From NCBI GenBank assembly GCA_013396915.1, contig VWZL01001969.1:310001-374000 (forward strand): a stretch of 64,000 bases of DNA, in the 5' to 3' direction. Made by a program: the position numbers and the translations under genes. Numbering within the stretch: position 1 is the stretch's first letter; each line of letters opens with the position of its first letter. Shown piece after piece: positions 1 through 15,775 of this stretch. The stretch is from Stercorarius parasiticus (Eukaryota; Chordata; Aves; Charadriiformes; Stercorariidae). The notes under the pieces were generated by a model. That model saw only the letters and a list, made by a program, of their open reading frames with translations, was not told where the DNA came from and made no database searches.

Positions 1-324
1 ATATAACTCTACTACCCAGTGCCTGCCATCCCCTCAAACAAGTTTCATGGTACAGGCATTGGGCTGAGGCTACACTGAGCAAATCCAGGTAACTGAAAGA
101 GATCTTACTTATCATCTATATCCTGGCAATCGTAAGTAACACGAGATCTACAAGGTGCTGAAAACCATTTAAACAGCCAATAAGGTTTGAGTAAAATAAT
201 TTAAAGTAATTTTAATTATAACGGCATCTATGTTACAAGCGTAACTAGCCATGGGGAAGATACTTGCACCACAGAAGTATGAAGCTCTGCTGAAATCAGT
301 GGGAGGTTTTTCCCAATAGAATAA

Positions 325-364
325 AAATTTAGTAAGAATATCAGAAATTTAGTAAGGATATCAG
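325..364. repeat. 20-bp tandem duplication, two copies
   Basis: The unit 'aaatttagtaagaatatcag' at 325-344 is followed directly by a second copy at 345-364 with one difference (A to G at the 13th base). It looks like a recent local duplication, possibly by replication slippage. Confidence 0.85.
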
Positions 365-3300
365 GCTCAGATGCAAAATCACAAGAATTCAAGATAAGAT
401 TTTCTTGTACATGGCAAAGCTTTTGCTTAAGGACTTCTAACAAAGATGACAGTGGGCAGCAAATGAGATGCTAACCATGTATTAACATAACTTACTCCAA
501 CATCAGCCACCACATTCATCCTCAGCTGGAAGACATTTACTTTCCTCACTTGCAACTTCCTCTCTTTAGCAATAGCTACAGGCATTGTTACAATCTATAT
601 TCACATATATATTTCAGTACAAAGACAGGATTCTGAAGAATTATGAAAGGCTGGTTTATGTGCATGGTAATGTATGCCTATGAATTATGCAAGTGCAAGG
701 AGAGCCAAAGAATACATCATAGAATATCTACTTACCTCTATTCACATAATGTCTAACAGTATGGCTTCACAGGAGAAAGGTGACAGCCACAATTCACACA
801 GTTTAGGTTTTGACTGCTGTTAAGTAGCTTCACATCCTTTGGCTTCTACGTGCCTGTTGGCAGAAGAGGTCTGTACTCCACTGTTAGGGGGATTTTCAAT
901 CTAAACTAATTACATATCAGATCCATAAGAGCAAAACACCAAAAAGAAAGCTCCTATGTGAAATAGCAGTATTTGTTCCTTCTGGTTAAGTATCTTGGTT
1001 TATTTTGCTCCATATGGCCACAGTGGTGCTCAATTTCTTTATCAACAAATACCTTCCCCATGTCTTTCTTCTGCATCCACTGAGATAACTTCTTGAAGCT
1101 ATAAATGAAACAAATTCAATTTTTACTCCCACGTAGTTTTAGTAACAGATGCAGGCATGTATCTGTCTTTGGACAAGTTGATAATCCTCCACAAAATCTG
1201 AGTATATTAGGACTTTGCTCATCTATACTGCACTAAGCTTCAACTTCACAATCACCGCTAGAATATTTAACTGCAGGACATTGCAACAAAGACTCTTCCT
1301 TGCTTTCTACTATATTTGTAAGACATTCGATACAATCAACAAACTTCATAGCAGTTACATAAAATACTATTTTTTTTTTCCACTTGCAAGTGGAAGTTGG
1401 GAATTATATGAACAAAAGGTATTTTCATGCTTTTTCCTTCTTTCTCATGTGCATATTTCAGCAACTACAAGTCACAGCTGTCATATACCCAGCTATGGAC
1501 AAAATATGTAAAATTTTCTTTTGGTTTGTGCGTTCTATCCTTTCAATTAAAACAGTTCTATAAAAACATCTCAACTTGTTAGGCCCTTTACAGACACAGA
1601 AGCAGATTTCCTGATTAAGTGGAAAAGATTTTGTATGACTAATTGGATAAATTTGGATTTCCTCTATATAGTCTCTTCATTTTTGGAACTGAACACCATC
1701 AATTATGTTTTGACAGAGGCTTATGGTCAATGAAGTATCTCCTGAGCACAGCACTGCAGTATGGAATGCTTAAACACCAGATTTTATACCGGGTAACTTC
1801 CCTGCAAGAACAAAAGATATTCATGACATTTTAAGCACATGAGAATTCATCATTGATAGAATTTGGTTTAACAAATGAGTACCTTTAATTCAGGCTTAAA
1901 CTATGATTCAGAAGACAGATGAAAACTGAAATGCAAACTCAAACCACTGAAGAACAGAAAATTCATAAAATAATCTCAGAATGGTGCTATCAAAACCAGT
2001 CCTATTTATAATTCTTTGAGTTGTAAATACAGATAAGTTCTTGCAAGTCCAACATGTGAACGCTTAACACATGAGAGCTCAAACTGAGGAAAACAAGCCT
2101 ACATAGCGATTCCTGTCAGAAACTATTAACTTCACCTGCCAAAAAAGCCACTGTTGTAGCTGAAACAATCCCCCAGAATACAGTTCACCAGTTAGAAAGA
2201 AAGGCTGCACACTTATCACAAAATTCCTCTGCTAGGATTTCATGCAGTGCTGAGACATACAGAAATGCCTATAGATAAATTTTGCCATTTAACTGCTGTA
2301 TTACACTAAGTGGGTGGAACATACCTGTGTAAGCAGCACTGTTAGAGCTGCTATATGACCAAAATTGCCTTATGTATTAATGTAACTGCAGAATTTGAAC
2401 TCAAAGGGACTGATGGTGAAGAATGTGATTCCTGGAATTAGAACATCTTATTTTATACTTGTACATCAAAAACGGCGTTGCAAAAGGAAAGAAAATCCCA
2501 GCTGTAAGGAACCTGTAGTCTAAATAAACCTCTCACCATCTCACCTCAACTATTTTTACATAGGATAACACTGTAGATAAAAGTCCTACGCTATTTTTGA
2601 TATCCCTAGATATTACATATAGCCAAACTTTTTAAAAGATTTTTTTATCCATAAAATCTTCTCAGAAAGGTGTCTATCCAAACTAGACAATGAAAAGAAA
2701 TACCCAAAACCTCTACATCAGCCTTGTCCTCCCAGAGCGCTGGCAGTAGACTGAAAGGAGGATAAAGAGACAGTGTTTTCCCATAAACGTATGGAAAACA
2801 GACTCCTGATGCCACCACCTGCAAATGAGAACACTTATACTGGAAGGACACAATGTTTTACAATGAAAAAGGCCCACAAGAAGTCTTCAGAGATCTTTAA
2901 GCTACTGCTTTTACAATAACAATATCAATGCACAACTACTTTGATCAGCAAACCAACAAAACACAATCCACCACTTTTAATTCTTACATTTCTTTTGAAA
3001 TTCAGCCACTAATCTTTTTCATGAGGCACCCATTCAAAAGACGCTAGAGAAACTAAATAAGGAAAATGATGATGATGATTTCATTATCTGATCTTGGAAT
3101 TTAAGACTTCTAGTATACTGGGGCTGGAAAATTAAGTTGCTGATCCCTGAAAAATAAAAAAGTTAAAAACTGACACATTTTCTGCTTCTTACAAAGACTG
3201 CACAGTACCATATTAAGAACTTTCGCTTTCTAACAATCCTTCCATACAATTTAAAAACCTGTGCACTGTCTGTTCCTAGACATCAAGAGTCTTTCTTGAT

Positions 3301-6300
3301 ATCAAAGCTTAAAAACTCAGGGACTTAACAGCATAGAAACAATCCTCCATTTTTATTCTGCACCTTTGATGACTAAACTGAGCAACTTCAGACAGTGGAA
3401 GCAAGAATTTTTTTTATTTTTTTTAATTATGCCTAGTATTGGGTTTATTAGCATGGGTTTTTTTCAACTGTTTACAACTACACTGTCTTTGATCGTATTT
3501 CTAACTACTAGCCCTTAAAAGAGCAACATGTGATTGAGCAGCAAAAATCTAAAAAAATGTAAATATTAACTGTAAGACTGAAAACATCTAAAAAATTATA
3601 AATAGGATAGATGCTTAATGACAACTGTAAATTTGTCTATAAAGAAGGCAATACTTCTAAAGATCCACAGTCAGAGATGAAATTGAGATTGAGCTGGTCT
3701 ATGTGCAGTCAGTTCTGAGAAGTTATTGACAGGACAGTTTTTTAAATAATAGGAATTTTAAAATTCAAACTAAAAATGGAGAGGAAAAAGGCAGAAGACG
3801 ACTAAAATTTGGCAATTAATTTCCAAGTCAACAATACCATTATCATAACTTGCAAATGAGATTAAGAAAGCCTTCTGAACATTTTTTTCTGCAATGGAAC
3901 TAGCCCATGATAAATCTATGAAACTATTGTAAATATAATAGTAGTATCTAAACCATGGGTAAATGACACTTAAATTTGTGGCTTGCATAAATCACACATT
4001 GCTATACATCAGAGTTATATGCTTTCCATGGCATGAAAAATGATGAGATTTCACATAAAACACTGAAAGAAGAAACAGTTCTTCAGACCAACATTTACAG
4101 TGCCGTAAAAGAGGTCTTAAGACCTCTTCAAATTGATTGCCCACAGGTGTGAACTCTGTTAGTAATATAATCAGCTTTATGAATTTCATTGTATCATTCA
4201 TCTTAAATTCTCTCAGACTTAACACAATCAATAAGAAAAGTTTCTCCAGAAAGATGCAGTACCTGCAAACAGCCTCTCTTAGCATGAAATTAAAGCCAGG
4301 CTCCTGTGAATAGGCTCTCCGGGGGACACTCCTCTTGTGCATGTTCCGGGACATCGCCAGTTCCTTTTTCTGACTTGGACAAATGACTTCTCACAAAAGG
4401 CTACTCAGGAACTGAGTTGCTTTTTAAAAAAGCATTAATGTGGCCCCACACTGTGCAGTCAGAGAGTCTTCTGCATGAAGCCCTCATTACTCATGCATTT
4501 CAAATCTGTTGCACAGCACACAGGACATCAAAACTAATCATTCTGCCCGGTCCTCTGTTTCAAAGTCTGCAGAGCTGCTGTTCCCACTTGCTACTGGGGA
4601 AAACAGGCTTTTTCTTCACCACATGTTTGCTAGTGTCTGACCTACATCATGAAGAAGAATGAATCTTCCACTAATCCACATCCTAATAGCCAGACTTTCT
4701 TAAACCCCAAACAGGAAAGCCAGGCATGTGACAAGAAGCATTATTCCTGCCCCCACCTTTTATTTAATACTCTTGCTCCTCAACTTCTTTTTCATATCCT
4801 TTTGTTCTCTAGGCTATCAGAGTGAATTAATGACATTTATAATAATCTACTATGTTCATAAATTACAAAGATATGATCTGCCAGTACTCTGTTTATCAGA
4901 AAGCCAGGTATCTCTGTTGTAGTTTTTAATACAATAAACCTTTTAAATCAGCTTTAACAGAACTCAATCAGAATGTGCTTACACTAAGTAATATTCTGTA
5001 CTGCACCTGCAACTTGCTTATTGAAATACTGTCATCTATGCCACATCGAATTTTGAAACCCAAAATTATACACTGGATTTTTTTTCTTTCCAAAGATTTT
5101 CTTCTTAAGCCGATTTGGGAGCCTACAGACTTAGAGCACCAGGTAACTGGAGCTTTCACCCTCTCAGTTAATGAGAAGACTGGTGCTGACTGAAAACTTC
5201 ATGACACTGGACAGGCATCTCTGGAAATGGATATCGGCTATTTTTCAGTTTAGGGTTTTTCTCTCCCCTCTTTTAGAAAATGTAATTGTAAAAGGTCTTG
5301 TATTATCAGTAGCATACTGGCAGTTAGACCATGAAGCTTGGAAATACAGACAGGAAAACAGTTTCCTGACACCCAGCAACACTGTTCTCTCCCACTTACC
5401 TCATTTTTCATGTGCAATTTTAACCTTTTTAGGTTTGTTTGTGTTGTGGGTTGGGGTTTTTTTATTATTATTAATTCAGTGCTGCTTAATAGGCTTGATC
5501 AGCTATTACCTCACTATGCTTTTCAGGTTAGCATTCAATGACCGATGAAGAACTCAATCCTATCACGCGCCTTATGAAGTTCATCACAGAGTCAAGACCA
5601 GGATTTTTAGTCCTGGGGACTCCTGGGGAAGCTCTTGTGTCCCTGTTCTGAAGACCTCAAGTCCTAAAACCATCATCAAACCTAAAATTTTGTGACAAAT
5701 TTTTGGCCTTGCTTTGTTTTTTAATGTGCTTTTTCAAAATTTTATTTAAAATTCTTGACAAGAAGCATTTTGGTATTTGCTTCCTCATTAAGCACAGGTT
5801 ACCTGAATTTACCATTCCTGATTCTGGAAAGGGAGACAAGACATAAAATGCATCTTCCCTTTTCCTGCTTGGTTCCCTCAACATTGGCCGCTCTGTATCC
5901 TTTTAAAAGTTAGTTGGCTTGGTCTAGAGCAAAGGCATATATTTTCCATGGTATAACCACTGTCTCTGCCCATATAACCCATTTCATAAGGTAAGCGCGT
6001 GACTGATTAATCACACCTGATACAAGTGGACTGTGCTCTTTGTTTATAATTCATTAAGAACACAATATCAAACAACGTACTGGATTATGTAATTGCAGGG
6101 CTCTTTTCAGAGGTCCACAAGGCAGGTTTTTTATGAGCATACATGTACAACTACTTTGAAAGACATCAGGTCTGATGTTCTGCCGCTGAGTATGGGGTTA
6201 GAAACAACAGGGGCAGAAGCCAACTTAACCATTTATATATATGGCTTCCATTAAATGCAATCAGCCTGTGAAAGACTTGGTTAGAGTTCATTTGTGTCTT

Positions 6301-8079
6301 TTCATTTGCACACGTCTTTTTTCACCAGGTAGATGGATCAGATTTGCAGTTACCAAGGTTTTCCTCCAGTGTTTAAGTATTTCCCATTCTATTTCTTAAT
6401 GCTACAGCAGTATTAGTTAGTAAATTGTTCAGAATTTCTCTGCTTGCTTAGCTGTAAAATGTCATTATTTTCATTGAGCAGCCAACAGAGGAAACAAATC
6501 CTAAGAGATTTTGAATCATTTTCATAATCTCTTTTTATAGCCAACTGATTTAGATACGGAAAGAATGAAACATGTTTACACCAATGTTTCTTCAGGTCAG
6601 AAACAGATAATTTCAAGCTAAGTACAGACTGAATTATTAGGAAACGACAATATTGTTTATTAGACTTGTTTGTATCAGCTTCTGTAACAAAAGACAATAC
6701 TAATCTATACAAATCTTCTCTATTTCCATGGACCAGGAAGGCAATGACACTATTACTATCATGAGATAATCCTTCTTCCATTTTTTTAAATTAATGTATT
6801 TTTCAAATGTAGATTTTAGATTTCTGAAAGTGTGATTATTTGCCCTCTAAAGCACTGCTTATCTTCCTAATGTAATTTGCTGAATGTTATTTCTGCAAGA
6901 CACGCATGCTGTTCATCAAAACCATTGCTGCAGCTCAAATAACCAAGCTAACTTTAAATGACCTGGCTTAGATCCTGACCAACCGCACTGCACCAAGGAG
7001 CTCATTGCAGGGCAGTCAACAGAATACTCATCTGGAGAACAGGCAGGCTTAGAGAATACACTGATAAACACACTATTTCTGGTGCTGTGTTACTCACTGA
7101 ATGCCAGCTCAGATATTCACATGTTGGCTACCATCACAATTTGGACTTATCTTTATATATCCCAGTGGGAGTAGGAGTGATATTTACCTTTTTAATTTAC
7201 CTCTGTAGCTTGAAAGGTTACTAGTTAATGGTAAAACCAACACTTGTCTTGGAAAATCATAGAAGAGCAGGTAAATCAAGTATGTTCTCAGCCTAAAATG
7301 TGCTCTTGTGTATTCTTACTAGTTTGAGCAATAGTATGTACACACAACACATAGCAGCAGATGCAATTCAGAGGTTTTACTGAAAAGTATTAGTACAAAA
7401 TATTAAGAAATAAAAGATAGAGAATCTAATACTCATCTTTTTTATTTAATCCCAATGCATTTATGAAATTGACAGCAATATCATTTACAGAAAAATCAGC
7501 AATGTTTTGGTTTTGTCTATATAGCAGAAATAAACACAATTAGTACAAGAACTGGCTAGCACTTTCTGTATTTTAAATTAATCCCAATACTGCAGACATA
7601 AATTTCTGTTACAATTTCCATAACAATATACGTAGACTAAACAAGATGCTTAAAATAAAATACATTCTCATCTGCTATATTTATGGGATCGCAAAATCAC
7701 TGGCCCTCTTCAATTTAAGCATGATAGAATGAAATCACATCCTCAAAAGAATTAGTCAAACAGTCCTAATCCTTCATCTTCTAAATCCAACCTTACCTCT
7801 CGGCCTTCATATTGTTTAATCTGAAGAGTAGAGAGGACTGTCATCTAGTTCTCTGAACTCCATGATGATTAACCCTTCAAAATGAGAATGTAAGGCACAG
7901 ACTGAAGATTGAAAGTGATTAAGATTCCACATCTGACTCAGGCAGTATTTTTAACTAGAAATGTGCCTAACTATATAAGCTTTGCTAAACAACAGCAAAT
8001 ACACAGCAAATAGCAGTTTCTCCTGGATGCAAGAATTATACTACTGGCCATTCAGAAACTCAGCTGGGTGTTTTAAGTG

Positions 8080-8195
8080 AAGGAGAAACCAGATAAAGAG
8101 AGACTGAAGGAAGAACAGGTTAAGAGAAGATAGACGGGAAAGGATTCAGGACAGCAAGAAGAGAAGACACTGGAATAGATCAGGAAGGAAGATGT
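8080..8195. repeat. Purine-rich tract on the plus strand
   Basis: About 115 bp dominated by G and A, for example 'gaagagaagacactgg' and 'agagagactgaaggaagaac'. Interrupted, so not a perfect polypurine mirror. On the transcribed NCKAP5 sense strand it reads as a long pyrimidine-rich tract. Confidence 0.5.
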
Positions 8196-9705
8196 GTGTG
8201 GGCAGCATGAACACCAAGGGTGTTGGGAACTTAGCCTGTGCTTCCACTCCCTGTAAGGGTACTGCTAAAGAAAGTCCAGAAATTTACTCTCAAACAAGTC
8301 ACCTACAGACACCTACAGGCATCTTCCTGCGTGCCAGGTATATTTCCTGGCAGTATTCTCCTCTCATCTATACCGAGGAACTAAATCCAATGTGAGGAAA
8401 AGCACCTGCTCTAGGAAGATGGCAGTAACAGACATAAAATACCTGTGAAAATGGTAAAACCCATCTGAAATACATGTTCAGACTGCATATCTTCAAGAAA
8501 AATGAAGAAAAATTAACTTATACTGCAATAGGCACAGGAAAGAGGCTAAAAAAGATGGGCACGTTTAGTCTGGTAAAGCAAAGGTTGGGGACAGGATTAG
8601 TCAGTATTTATTTATAAAATGAACCTCATACAAGAACAAATATGCATAAACTGAGCAGTAGTGTATGTACTACAACTAAGAGCAGTTCAGTACAGAACAG
8701 GCGTGCAATAGCAACAGTTGGACAGAACAACTATTCTACAGCGGGTGTGATCAGATTATGGAAGGATTATGTGCCATGATTGCTTCTGACAAAGTCGGGG
8801 ATGAAGCCTCTTGGCCTAATTTTGGACCCTAAAATTTATGGGCAATAAATACCTGTCAAATAAGTAGAGCAAGTCAAGAAATTGGAAAGAGTGAGCTAAA
8901 TTACCTGATTATAGTGTGAATTACAAATTATTCTCCACCACATGCATGTTTTTTTGTATTTATAACTAGATTAATATCCATATTAAAATGCCAGGTTATT
9001 GTAAATAAAGACTCTGTGTCTTTTATCTTTAAAACAATATTAACTACTCAATAACCTTCATAAATTGGAGGGCACGGTTCTGAAGAACCTAGACAAAATA
9101 ATGAAGCGTGAGTGTTTCTCAGTGCATAGTATTTCATTTCATTAGAACTTCATCAATGCCAATACTGCTCCAGTAGCATGTGCCAACCTAAATGATAAAA
9201 GGTTATTTCACGTTTTTATATACTCCAGATGGCAATGATTCAGAAAGAATCTCACTCCTGAGTTCAGCAGGATTAGGAAACCTCTTACAACCACCTCAAC
9301 TGACATTTCTCATCCTGCCAGCACTACAGTGGAACATGATGCATGTGTTTCACATTGCAGTTGCCAGTATAATTGTCCTATTACAAACATACTGATTGAG
9401 AAAACACATATAGCACTGCAATAAACACTAAATATGTCACAAAATATGCAACAGAGGGCTCACAACGAAATGCAGGCAAGTCTGTAATGGGAAAATATTG
9501 CTCGTTATTTTGCAATGATATAAATTTCAGAAATTCAGCACGTGACTACAAGAGCTGAATGAAACCCAAAATATTTAAAGTATTTTTACAACACAATACT
9601 CACTGCAGTATGAAGCCAGTGACCCTTTATTCTTCCCTGTATACACTAACATTGCCTTCAACTAATATTTCAGAAATAGATCCAAGTGGCCTCCATGAAA
9701 CTCAA

Positions 9706-9722
9706 ATATATATATATATATA
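9706..9722. repeat. (AT)n microsatellite
   Basis: An uninterrupted alternating AT tract of about 17 bp. Likely length-polymorphic. Confidence 0.85.
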
Positions 9723-12700
9723 TTTTAAACTGTAAGTTTCCCTCATTATTTCTTTAACAGGTTCTACAATAAATTCACACTGAAATAACATACTCTCCCA
9801 CTATTCACTACTGCATAATCTCAGACAAAATGAGCTCTTTTCTCTGTGAAGGACTGAGACTAAAACATAAGAACTGAACTTGATAGATATTTGCCTTTTA
9901 AGGAAGACATTGACAGTTGGATTGTTGGCTGGTTTTTTTCTCTTCAATTTAAGAATACAAGCATAGCAGCAGAAGAAATTTACAGTATTTGAAAAGATTA
10001 AGAAATACTTTGTCTTGAACAGAATTCATATTCCGAGATACGCTTGCGTTCAACAAGCCACGGGGAGGGATCTCTGCTGTAGACCACTTTTAGCACAGAT
10101 CCACTTTGATATACCGTAATTGTAACTGTAATTTTGAAGTCAGTCAAATCTCTGGCCTTTTAATCTACTGATTACCTCGCTCTGCCGTACCTGCCTTTCT
10201 GAAAGTAGTACAGGTGGTCAGAATTTTCTGGTTTCTTAGTGATTTTTCCAGTAAAAAGGAATATACACAAAGGCTTACTATTATTTGCTTATCATCTGTA
10301 TGTAATCTATACATGATTAGTTTTCTTATGGTTAGTAGCTACAAGCTGGAAGGTACCTGGCAACTGAAGACAAATGGAACACAGCAGTAAAACGACAATC
10401 AACTCAGTGCCTCTAAAAAGGCTTTAGGATGAAGGATGAAACCTATAGCTAAAGACAGAAAAAGGTTACCTTCCGATCAGGTGAGACAGTATATCAACCC
10501 ATGACACATTCATTCAATTAACAGACTCTGCAGCTTGCAAACACCGATAAGGGCACTACAACTTAATGATCTAATCTGTATTCCTAGAGAATGAAAACTC
10601 AGTTCAAAAAAACCAGTTTACTTGGATTTCCAATGCAGGCACAATGTATGTTAGGATGTGTTTTCTCTGCTATGTACCAGTATGAAAAACTGGACAATTA
10701 AAGTCCCACAAATACAGAAGAACAAAAAGGAAGGTTAAAAATGCTTGCAGAAAAAGGTACGTCAAGTTCTAAAATGCAGCACAACTTCCTGTGCCAAAAC
10801 AAGAGAATACAGAAATCCCTGTTTCCTTGCAGCGTTAAGCCTCATCGTCTCACATCTCTTCTTAAGTAGTTTTCTCATGACAAATGCAACTCTTCCTCAG
10901 CATGCCACTTCTTCCTTCCTATCTGGAATGGTGGTGAAAACCAAGAAGAGTAAAATCCCTTATCTTGAAGAAAGCAATTGAACTGGGATTCAGTTATCAT
11001 GAAACAGAATGATGCAAAAGAAAAATCTTCTCCAGGGTATATGTAAACTAAGAGCGTGTATCAACAACCTATAATACTCAGTGTTCTCTAGGATGTGACT
11101 TGTTCTGAATGGGATTTGTAGTTTCTCTGCATCCTTTTGCAGCATAACCTTAGTTATCTGATTCTCACACGAGGAACCTATTGTTTTATGCAACACAATA
11201 TTCTATTGACATCCTTCGGACAATGTTTTCAGAATAAACTATCCGTAATTATTATACTGCATGCTTGGAAGATAATAGATGCTTTCTGAAATACATATTT
11301 AATTAATGTTATTTAATACACAACGCAACTGAAGGGTACCAGTGCCCAATTTGTAAAATTTGAGATGTTGAGGCAGGCATTACACATGGAATTAAAACCA
11401 TGTTATACTGTAACAATCATTCAAATCAATCCACATTTTCTTACAGTACCTAGAAACTGAAGCATACATTACGACCAAAGATAATCACATTAAAATTTTT
11501 GGCAATGCTTTACAATAAAAGCTATCTGCAATAGTAGACAGTAATTGTTACTAAATTGTAGCAGAATCCCTATGGAGTTAGGTATTATAACCATATTAGT
11601 CATATCAGTTCAGCATGATTAATGACACTGCAAAAATTATCAAGATTTTAAGCAATAAATCCCTTACGAGCAAAGCCCATGGTAATTATTTATGTCCATT
11701 CCTGCCATAAGCCCAATATAGTCGACTCTCGTTGCATTTTTAGTGCTGTCATCTAGCACCTTTCAGGAGCTGGTGAGGATCTGGCCCACCAATTTTCCTT
11801 ATTTATTTGAATAGTTCAAATAATGTCAGATTACTTAAAAATGTAGCATTTGTCCTTCAATGCTTTCTTCATCCTTAAGAAGGGAAATGCCCGTTCCTTT
11901 CCAGGGGACATTTCCTCTGCTAGGTCAAGATCCAAACTCAGTGAGAATCCTAAGCCTTCCCTTCAAACAGGAGTGAAGAAAGACCTCACAGCCATCCTTA
12001 CTGATACTGATGGACTAAAACCAAGCATCTTTTCTTTTTTAAGTCCCATTTTTTCTCTAACCAAGTTCCATTACATATATCAAGAAAATACACAAGCAAC
12101 ATCCATGCAGCTGAAACAAACTTCTTATGCCTTCAGTGCATAAAACCCTGAGGATGTACCTGTAGAGTATCTAACAAAATGTAGTCCCAGATTAAGGGAA
12201 GAATAATTATAAGATCTAGGTCTAGAAACCTATACAAGAAAAGCAAATCCCATCCTGTTCTCTTAATGTTTATCTGAGAAGAAAAACTCCAAAGCAGTTT
12301 TCACCCAATATAATAGCTTTTCAGCTTTAAATGTACTCGCCGCAACTTTTAATAATCATATTTGAAATGTGCTCATAGAGGAAAACACACACCCAAAACA
12401 TTTTTATAAAATAAAAAGATTAAAACTAAATTTTTAAGTTTCCCTGTCCAATTTTGAGCACTGACAGACACATGAACTGCCGCATGGCTTGTTACATTAG
12501 AACAATACTGTGGAATAATTACAAGTTCTAAGATAAAATTAAAATTACCATAATAATTCTCCTGTGAAACAATCCAATCTATGCAGACTACAAATTGCTA
12601 CTAGGTTGAAAGAAAGTATTACCACCTCAAGTCAGGCAGATAAATTATTCTATTTCCATTAGTTAGTGTAGGTACTTAAGAGGTTATGCAGAGCAGGATG

Positions 12701-15700
12701 ACAAACTGATTATATTTACAAATTATGCATTGGTCACATTTAAAGACCAGCTCTTTACTTGCACACCGGCATTAGAAAGTCAGCTATGCAAACTGTGAGC
12801 AAAGATATGATTGTACAACAGTTTCTCACTGTTGAGAAAGTGAGAAGCAAAAGTCCCAATCTATAGGGCCCACCTTCAGAGAATACGGGCTACCAAGTCA
12901 GGACATCTTTGTGCATGTTTTCCTGTTCTGTTGCCTGTACCATTTCCTTTAGAGTACTTTAGAGACTAAAGTCCTTTTCTCATCCCTGCCTCATACACAC
13001 AGGAAAAACAGAATACCTTGCTTTGAAATCTAAGACAAAAGATTCCCCTATTATTCTACTCAGAGGGATAACATCCAGGCTTTCATGTTCTTATCCCCTG
13101 TACCACAAATCTGCACATCTGTACTATTTAATGCACCAAATTTCTCAAAGGTACCTGAAGCACTCCTTTCCTTCTGCCCTAAATGAGAGCAGAAGGCACA
13201 CCAGTTTCTTAAAAAGGCTGAGCACTTTTCTGGATCAGATTTTACGTGTTTGGAAGTAGAATGGGAGTGTAGGCTCCCTGTTTTAGTTTGTTGTAAACTT
13301 GTAATGATGAAGTTTAGACTCAGTCAACCAATGATCCTTTGAAAATTCCAATCATGCTCATAAAAGAGAAGTATCACTATCAACACCATTTGGTTTTATG
13401 TCAGCTTTTTAATCATAATATTCCCTCATGGTTTAATTTGCTCTGCACCTACCACCATCAATCTGAATATACACCACTGCCCATTAATGATACATTTACA
13501 GTTTATAACACAACTTTTATAGTATAGGAAAATTATTAATACAAGCCACCTCAAGCATCTAACAGAAAAACAACACAAAGATTGTGATCACAAACTCAGG
13601 CTTCTCTCTGACCCATTAGTAAAGAGAAATGGTCTATAATCTGCAAAAGGCATATCAGATATGGCTTTTAAGCACAGGTTTACAGTCATATGTCAAAAGG
13701 AAACCCAAGCGTGATGAGACCAGAAAATTAAAATGGGATAAATCCATGTTATCTGGGTAGTGACTTAAATCTAATCATGGAATCAGAAGATCAGTCTTAA
13801 CTAACATTATACGCATTGATTTTAAAAACACGTCTCTTTTTGACTGTCCAAGAGAACTGCTCACTTGGAAGAAATTAGTCTCAAAGGACAGACAGCACAT
13901 GTATGCCTGGCATGAGCATATGTAAGGTTCTCAGTTATGAAAAGCACATGCAATGGAGGTTTCAAAACATCCTTGTCATTTCCGTTTCATATCCTCTCCC
14001 TTCCTAGGAAGGGGTAATTAATAAAAGGTAATATTTTACAACATCGGAAGACTATAAAGAGAGACTGAGACAACATGTTGGTGTAGTAAACAACTGTGGT
14101 ACACAATCCTGTAGCTCAAACCAGACTGATGTTTTTTAAAAGAGTCTTTAAATTTACCACAGTCACCCATGACAGACCCCAAGGTAACATCTTTTCTTTA
14201 CCAGGTTTCCTCTTGCCTGTTCTCCTTACCTAGTTTAACTTCTCTAATCATTTCACTCGGATATAATTTTCATTTACACAGATCTCTTTGAATTATTGGA
14301 TTCAAAAATGTAAATGACAATGATGTTTCAAAGGTGACTCTCTGTAGTATATTCTGCTGTAAGGATTCAAGATCTTCATTACCACATTGTCCTTCTCTCA
14401 GAGGTATTCCCTCCATTTCCTTTTTAATATTCTTTTGTTATACAGGTATTACGAAATTAAGAGAATACTTTTAAAAGACAAAAGTGCACATACAATCTGA
14501 AGTAGAGAATTTTTCATGAATAAACTACACTGTTGAAGACTTCTACACCACCAAAATTGAAAAGAAAACTCTCTCTTATTTATTTTGGTAGGAAACATGG
14601 CAGAAAGAATTATTGATAGTTTTAAAAGCACTTAGTTATTTGAACGGCCTTCTTTTTTGAAACAAGAGTTTTCAGATTAAATGCAGCCATTACTATATGC
14701 TTCTTCAAAGTATGTCAATAGTAAAGTCCATTAACAAGGAGAGAAATAGTATATAGAACTGACAAAATTAGGAGGTCTCATAAGCAAAGGCAATCTTCCA
14801 TTTTAATATCTTTAAACCACACATGAACACATATACAGAAGTGATTTACAGTTTTATGATTGCAATCTAGACTGAAGCTTGTCACCTTTAAATACATTGC
14901 CTACCATCTTTTCTGCAAAATATTGTAAAATTATTCTAATACATTTGGTTGGTTCCTAATGGGTCAATAAGGGATTAACCTCCCATCACAGGACAGGGGA
15001 ATATCGCAATTTTTTTCCATCATGAAGTTTTCCTGAAGTAGTTCATCTCTAGCTGCCACTAAGGACGTAGCATCTGATTCTAGCCATGTTCTAACTTCAA
15101 AAGCACTTCAAGAGAGATACTACGGAGCATTGTTAACCACAGTAGTTCTTCTCTGAGTATATTAAATTTAACAAAAAAATTCGTCCTGGAATAGTTTCTC
15201 AGAAGCTAATGATTACAGCACAGGCAACTGAACTGAGCAGTGGGACCCCAATTGTTTAGTCTTCTTCATGAAGACTATTATGGAACCATATCTAAATTTT
15301 ATTAACAACAAATCAGTCTAATGTTTCTGTGCACAATTTCTTAGTTATATATAAGTAAATAGCACTTCTTTGGGTCTTCAACTGTGTACACATATAATTG
15401 TCAATAGTTGTTTTGACTACAGTTGGTGTCTGTGAGTATGATCAAGACATTCTGGCTGAATCTACTTCTCTTAATTCTGTAACTGGTTACCTTTCACATT
15501 CTATTTTGCGATCTCAGATCGTCCCTGTCGATATTGGTATATGTATGCTGTTATTTTCCTTTAGGGAAGCCTAAGACAGAACAGCTGTTAAGCATTCCTA
15601 CTTTCTCGTCCATTATATGCCCTTCTATCCTCCTAGGTTCTACCTGATTTTTGGTTTAAAATGACTTTTCATCCTTTTATAATCTTTGTTGAAACACGTT

Positions 15701-15775
15701 AGTTCTATATAAATATCTAGATGCATCATACCTCCAAATAAGAAAGTGACATAAGTACCGGGAACAAACTTTTTA

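Noticed and set aside
6413..6781. Minus-strand frame beginning Met-Glu-Glu as a candidate for the next NCKAP5 exon
   Set aside because: The residues after Met-Glu-Glu do not follow the expected Thr-Val-Arg-Asn-Leu pattern, and no acceptor precedes it.
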